DNA from: CAYJPV01 sp964396055
GTDB lineage: Bacteria; Acidobacteriota; Vicinamibacteria; Vicinamibacterales; JAKQTR01
Length of the DNA stretch: 22,048 bases
NCBI GenBank assembly: GCA_964396055.1
Contig: CAYNDV010000072.1
Location: 1-22,048, forward strand
Reading direction: 5' to 3'
The notes below the pieces were generated by a model that did not search any database, was not told the origin of the DNA, and saw only the letters and a program-made list of their open reading frames with translations. The translations under genes and the position numbers were made by a program. Below, piece after piece: positions 19,290 to 22,048 of the stretch; positions within the stretch are counted from its first letter, which is position 1, and each line of letters begins with the position of its first letter.

Positions 19290-19357
19290 GGCGCTCCAGG
19301 CTGCCGGGCCGGCACGTCATCCGCGACGGGACCCGCCGCCGCAAGAGACAATCATTC

Positions 19358-19386
19358 ATTATAGCGGCCGGCTGGGGGATCGCCAA
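19358..19386 (-). promoter_or_regulatory. Strong promoter of the CslA-type glycosyltransferase gene
   Basis: On the minus strand TTGGCG (19386-19381), a 17-base spacer, then a perfect TATAAT (19363-19358). RNA should start near 19351, giving a leader of about 62 bases before ATG 19289. This is the only perfect -10 box noticed in the window. Confidence 0.7.
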
Positions 19387-19389
19387 ACC

Positions 19390-19407
19390 GGGGCGTGGGG
19401 CGTGGGG
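19390..19407. repeat. Heptad array, GGGGCGT x2.5
   Basis: GGGGCGT at 19390-19396 and 19397-19403, then GGGG. The same word, on the opposite strand (ACGCCCC x4), closes the window at 22021-22048. Confidence 0.75.
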
Positions 19408-19411
19408 AGTT

Positions 19412-19453
19412 GTTCCAGGTTCAAAGTTCCAAGTTCAACGTTCAAGGTTCGAT
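19412..19453. repeat. Heptad array, GTTCNNN x6
   Basis: Six exact seven-base units follow without a gap: GTTCCAG, GTTCAAA, GTTCCAA, GTTCAAC, GTTCAAG, GTTCGAT. The first four bases are fixed and the last three vary. The array is complementary to the GAACNNN array at 19459-19490, so the two could fold into an imperfect hairpin of about 32 bases per arm. Confidence 0.85.
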
Positions 19454-19458
19454 GGCCC

Positions 19459-19490
19459 GAACCCAGAACCTGGAACCTGGAACCTGGAAC
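19459..19490. repeat. Heptad array, GAACCTG x3 plus variants
   Basis: GAACCCA, three GAACCTG, then GAAC, all in seven-base register. It is the reverse complement type of the neighbouring GTTCNNN array. Sixty-odd bases around it, between 19290 and 19545, hold no gene other than the glycosyltransferase promoter. Confidence 0.85.
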
Positions 19491-19502
19491 AGCGCCGGGC
19501 CA

Positions 19503-19562
19503 AACGGCCCAACGGCCGAGAGCCTAACGGCCTGCGCAAACCGCCCTATCGCCCCAACGGCC
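19503..19562. repeat. AACGGCC word array overlapping the endopeptidase 3' end
   Basis: AACGGCC occurs at 19503, 19511, 19526 and 19556. The last copy lies inside the final codons of the endopeptidase gene, whose stop is at 19546-19548. The complementary word GGCCGTT occurs six times at 21898-21970. Confidence 0.65.
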
Positions 19563-20646
19563 GGGGTGCATCCTGCCCCGCCTCCGCGACGGTGGCCGTA
19601 GGCCAGTCGATGGCCGCGAGCACTGCGGGCGTCGTCGGCGGCAGCAGCCGCGGCGGCACCACCACGGGTTCCGGCAGCGGAGCGGCGGCCTTCACCGGGA
19701 TGCGGTAGGACCGCCCGGCCCGGATCTGCGTCGTCCGCAGGCCGTTGGCCGCCATGATCGCCCGCACCGACGTGCCGTAACGGTCCGCCAGGTGACCCAG
19801 CGTCTGGCCCGGCCGGACCACGTGCCGCACGGTGTAGACCGGAGGCTTCATGATCTCCAGCTGCACCAGCATGGGGTGGACCCGGCGGCCCATCTCCTGC
19901 GCCACGGGGTTGTAGAAGCGGACGTGGTAGTGGTTGCGGTGGTTGCGCACGTGGAAGATCGGCGCCGTGCGCAGGCCGCGCGGGAACCGGAACACGCGGT
20001 CCAGCCAGGCCTTGTCCTCGCCGATGCTGAGCGCGTACTTATAGAGCAGCTGCTGGATCCGCGAGTCGAGCAGGATACATTCGACATCCGCACGGGTGAG
20101 CCAGGCGCGCAGCAGCGCCCAGTTGCGCGGCAGGTCCAGGTTGGTCGCCGTCCCCACCACCATCGTCGACCGCGGGCCGTCCTTGAAGTAGAAGCCCACG
20201 TCCACGTCGCGGCCCGCCTGGTGCGTCTCGTGCCGCTTCAGCCGCCCGCCATCGGCGTCGCTGATGTCGCCGACGCGAATGGGCTGCGAGCCGGGGAACA
20301 ACTCGTGCACCGCGGCGATCCCCGCCTCGATGGCCGCGATGGTCTCGGTGGTCGCCCACGACTCGTCGCCGGGCGCAATGGTCCACCGGGCATCCTCCGG
20401 CAGCGCGACGGCATTGAACAGCACGCCGGACCCCGGCGCGCCGATCGACAGCGGGCCGACCGACCCGGGATCGGCCTCCACGCGGCCGAACAACTCCTCG
20501 TCGCTGAGCGTCAGCATCGCGGCCGGCGACTCGCCGACGCGCGCGGCCGCCGTCGGCGCATACGCGTGTATCGCCGGCGTCACGGGCCCGAGAGCGGGCC
20601 ACATCACGAGCCACAGCTGCGCAAGCGCTTCAAGAGACGTCGGCAT
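19546..20646 (-). CDS. MepA-like murein endopeptidase (M74) with C-terminal LysM
   Basis: The 366-residue product from ATG 20646 has the penicillin-insensitive murein endopeptidase pattern: RHETHQAGRDVDVGFYF (138-154), matching the family HxxGxDVD with zinc ligands His142 and Asp149, and FHVRNHRNHYHVRF (231-244) carrying the HxH motif. Residues 271-318 form a LysM peptidoglycan-binding domain (VRPGQTLGHLADRYGTSVRAIMAANGL). A Pro-rich tail ends inside repeat DNA. It would cut peptide cross-links of peptidoglycan in the periplasm. The N-terminus is odd: MPTSLEALAQLWLVMWPALG then AIHAYA has a hydrophobic stretch and an AYA cleavage-like site but no positive start. No ribosome binding site is seen. 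The truncated permease remnant begins about 45 bases upstream, so the original 5' end may be lost. Confidence 0.83.
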   Translation of the reverse strand: MPTSLEALAQLWLVMWPALGPVTPAIHAYAPTAAARVGESPAAMLTLSDEELFGRVEADPGSVGPLSIGAPGSGVLFNAVALPEDARWTIAPGDESWATTETIAAIEAGIAAVHELFPGSQPIRVGDISDADGGRLKRHETHQAGRDVDVGFYFKDGPRSTMVVGTATNLDLPRNWALLRAWLTRADVECILLDSRIQQLLYKYALSIGEDKAWLDRVFRFPRGLRTAPIFHVRNHRNHYHVRFYNPVAQEMGRRVHPMLVQLEIMKPPVYTVRHVVRPGQTLGHLADRYGTSVRAIMAANGLRTTQIRAGRSYRIPVKAAAPLPEPVVVPPRLLPPTTPAVLAAIDWPTATVAEAGQDAPRPLGR

Positions 20647-20689
20647 GATGCTGGCCGAACACTTTCCCCCGTCACGGACCCTAAAGTCA

Positions 20690-21079
20690 AGCGATTTCAG
20701 GAGTTGCGGGCCAGCGTTCGCGCTGGCGGGGCTCTTCGCGGCCGTCGTGGGCATCTACGGCGTCAATGCGTACACCGTGTCGCGCCGCACGCGTGAGATC
20801 GGCATTAGCCTCGCGGTGGGCGCCTCGCCCCGCGACGTCACCCGGCTCGTTCTGCGGGACGCCGCCGTCGTCGTGACCACCGGGGCGGCGGCAGGCCTGG
20901 CCCTCGCGATCGCGCTGGGTTCGCTCGTGCGGTCGTGGCTGTTCGGCGTCGCCGTGCTGGATCCCGTGGCCTGGGTCGTCGCGGCGCTGGTGCTGGGCGG
21001 CGCGGCGACGGCTGCGTCCTACCTGCCGGCCCGCCGGGCGATGGCAATCGACCCGATCGCGGCCCTGCGCCAGGAGTGA
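20690..21079 (+). pseudogene. C-terminal remnant of an ADOP/MacB-type FtsX permease
   Basis: Only the last quarter of an ABC permease is present, ending at TGA 21077-21079. The frame from about 20717 reads FALAGLFAAVVGIYGV, VSRRTREIGISLAVGAS, three membrane stretches and YLPARRAMAIDPIAALRQE, the typical C-terminus of FtsX-domain permeases, most like the long ADOP proteins of Acidobacteria. Just upstream another frame reads RFQELRAS (20692-20715). Removing one base near 20716 joins the two into the normal RFxxxLxxxFAxxAL sequence, so a frameshift is present. There is no start codon, ribosome binding site, MacB periplasmic domain or ATPase. Upstream of 20690 the frame is only the antisense of the endopeptidase gene. 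It is a decayed fragment. Confidence 0.78.
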
Positions 21080-21125
21080 CGGCGCCGGGGGGGCGGACCC
21101 GTTCGACGGCGCGCCAGCCCGCGGG

Positions 21126-21136
21126 TACACTAGGAG
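21126..21136 (+). promoter_or_regulatory. -10 box and adjoining AGGAG before larB
   Basis: TACACT (21126-21131) is followed directly by AGGAG (21132-21136), then ATG 21140. If the TACACT box is used, RNA starts near 21138 and the AGGAG would not be transcribed; if an upstream promoter is used, AGGAG acts as a ribosome binding site at short spacing. Which is true cannot be decided from sequence. Confidence 0.4.
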
Positions 21137-21139
21137 CCG

Positions 21140-21898
21140 ATGACGACTCCTACTCTCCGGACCGTGCTCGAGCAGTTGCGCGCCGGTACCCTCAGCGTCG
21201 ACGAGGCGCACGCGCGAGTCCAGGACGAACTGCGTGCGGCGCCGTTCGAGGATCTCGGCTTCGCACGGGTGGATCACCATCGCGCTGCCCGCAAGGGGTT
21301 TCCCGAAGTCATCTTCGGGCAAGGCAAGACTCCGGCCCAGACCGCCGCGATTGCGGAACGGATCGTCGCCCACGGGCACACCCTGCTGGTGACGCGGGCC
21401 TCGGCGGACCAGTTCGAGGCCGTCCGCGCCGCCGTGCCGGACGCCGTGTACCACGCAGCGGCCCGGATCATCGAACACCGGGCCGGAGAGATCCCGGCTG
21501 GCGCCGGCACGATCCTCGTGGCCTCGGCCGGCACGTCGGACCTGCCCGTGGCCGAAGAAGCGGCCGTTACCGCCGAAGTGATGCACAACACGGTGGACCG
21601 CCTGTACGACGTCGGTGTGGCCGGCCTGCACCGGCTCCTGGCGGCCCGCGACCGCCTCCACGCCGCCCGGGTCATCATCGTCGTGGCTGGCATGGAAGGG
21701 GCCCTGCCCAGCGTGGTGGGCGGCCTGGTGGGTGTCCCGGTGGTGGCCGTGCCGACCAGCGTCGGCTACGGGGCCAGTTTCCAGGGCATCGCCGCGCTGC
21801 TCGGGATGCTCAACACGTGCGCCCCAGGTGTGGCCGTGGTGAACATCGACAACGGCTTCGGTGCCGCCTGTATCGCCAGTCTTATCAACCACTTATAG
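21140..21898 (+). CDS. larB: LarB, nickel-pincer cofactor biosynthesis carboxylase
   Basis: The 252-residue product starts at ATG 21140. The N-terminal part has FEDLGFARVDHHRAARKGFPEVIFGQGKT, typical of LarB. The C-terminal half is the PurE/AIR-carboxylase-like domain: ASAGTSDLPVAEEA, AGMEGALPSVVGGLV, VPTSVGYGASFQGIAALLGML and NIDNGFGA. LarB carboxylates the pyridinium ring of nicotinic acid adenine dinucleotide and breaks its phosphoanhydride bond, the first step to the nickel-pincer nucleotide used by lactate racemase and its relatives. Partners LarC and LarE are not in the window. The stop codon opens directly into a GGCCGTT repeat array. Full length and all motifs suggest an active enzyme. 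Confidence 0.93.
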   Translation: MTTPTLRTVLEQLRAGTLSVDEAHARVQDELRAAPFEDLGFARVDHHRAARKGFPEVIFGQGKTPAQTAAIAERIVAHGHTLLVTRASADQFEAVRAAVPDAVYHAAARIIEHRAGEIPAGAGTILVASAGTSDLPVAEEAAVTAEVMHNTVDRLYDVGVAGLHRLLAARDRLHAARVIIVVAGMEGALPSVVGGLVGVPVVAVPTSVGYGASFQGIAALLGMLNTCAPGVAVVNIDNGFGAACIASLINHL

Positions 21899-21970
21899 GC
21901 CGTTTGGCCGTTCGGCGGAGCAGGCCGTTCGGCGGGGGCAGGCCGTTCGGCTATAGGCCGTTGGGCCGTT
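21898..21970. repeat. GGCCGTT word array after larB
   Basis: GGCCGTT occurs at 21898, 21906, 21923, 21941, 21956 and 21964, separated by 1 to 11 bases. The first copy shares the last base of the larB stop codon. It is the reverse complement of the AACGGCC words at 19503-19562. Confidence 0.75.
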
Positions 21971-21989
21971 GGGCGTGACCGCGTGATCC

Positions 21990-22010
21990 CTTCTTGCTTC
22001 TTGCTTCCTG
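21990..22010. repeat. Heptad array, CTTCTTG x2 plus CTTCCTG
   Basis: Three exact seven-base units without a gap: CTTCTTG (21990-21996), CTTCTTG (21997-22003), CTTCCTG (22004-22010). Confidence 0.75.
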
Positions 22011-22020
22011 ACAATCCTCA

Positions 22021-22048
22021 ACGCCCCACGCCCCACGCCCCACGCCCC
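22021..22048. repeat. Heptad array, ACGCCCC x4, running off the window
   Basis: Four perfect units of ACGCCCC fill the last 28 bases and probably continue past the edge. The word is the reverse complement of the GGGGCGT array at 19390. Confidence 0.85.

Noticed and set aside
20264..20690. N-terminal extension of the permease remnant starting at an ATG at 20264
   Set aside because: This part is only the antisense of the endopeptidase gene and has no FtsX or MacB similarity.
21898..22048. CRISPR array at the right end
   Set aside because: Units are 7-8 bases with almost no spacers; they are microsatellite-like arrays and there is no cas gene.

Overview
The window is about 70% GC, gene-dense DNA from a bacterial chromosome. 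The best guess is Acidobacteriota, possibly class Vicinamibacteria. This rests on the GC level, a remnant of an ADOP-type FtsX/MacB permease, a Tat-exported class V aminotransferase, and intergenic arrays of seven-base repeats. It is inference: no rRNA or taxonomic marker is present. No tRNA, rRNA, CRISPR array, transposase or prophage gene was seen.

Region 1 (1-720) holds the tail of an upstream gene, an intergenic stretch with overlapping dyads and a strong AT-rich promoter, and two tiny tandem genes. These encode 22- and 17-residue peptides made almost only of Lys and Ala, like free-standing histone H1 tails. Each has its own ribosome binding site and intrinsic terminator. Region 2 (720-4052) has an RlmI-like rRNA methyltransferase (minus strand), divergent from a pair of overlapping surface-sugar genes: a dolichol-phosphate-mannose-synthase-like glycosyltransferase and a DegT-family enzyme whose PLP lysine is replaced by histidine. 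Region 3 (4148-7863) is a single open frame fusing ribose-5-phosphate isomerase B to serine hydroxymethyltransferase, overlapped by a DinG-type Fe-S helicase.

Region 4 (8021-13141) runs on the plus strand: a secreted TPR protein, the PLP-homeostasis protein YggS, a DivIVA-domain protein, imidazolonepropionase without other hut genes, and a sodium:alanine symporter. Region 5 (13167-19289) is all minus strand. A processive GT2 glycosyltransferase and a small four-helix membrane protein come first, then lepA-lepB-(DUF4845-like)-aminotransferase, a compact operon in which stop and start codons overlap by one base.

Region 6 (19290-22048) contains a MepA-like murein endopeptidase with LysM, a 5'-truncated and frameshifted ABC permease remnant, and larB. 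It is flanked on both sides by arrays of heptanucleotide repeats that share words in inverted orientation. The points most worth a second look are the micro-peptide pair, the RpiB-GlyA fusion, the heptad arrays with the broken permease between them, and the lysine-less DegT enzyme.
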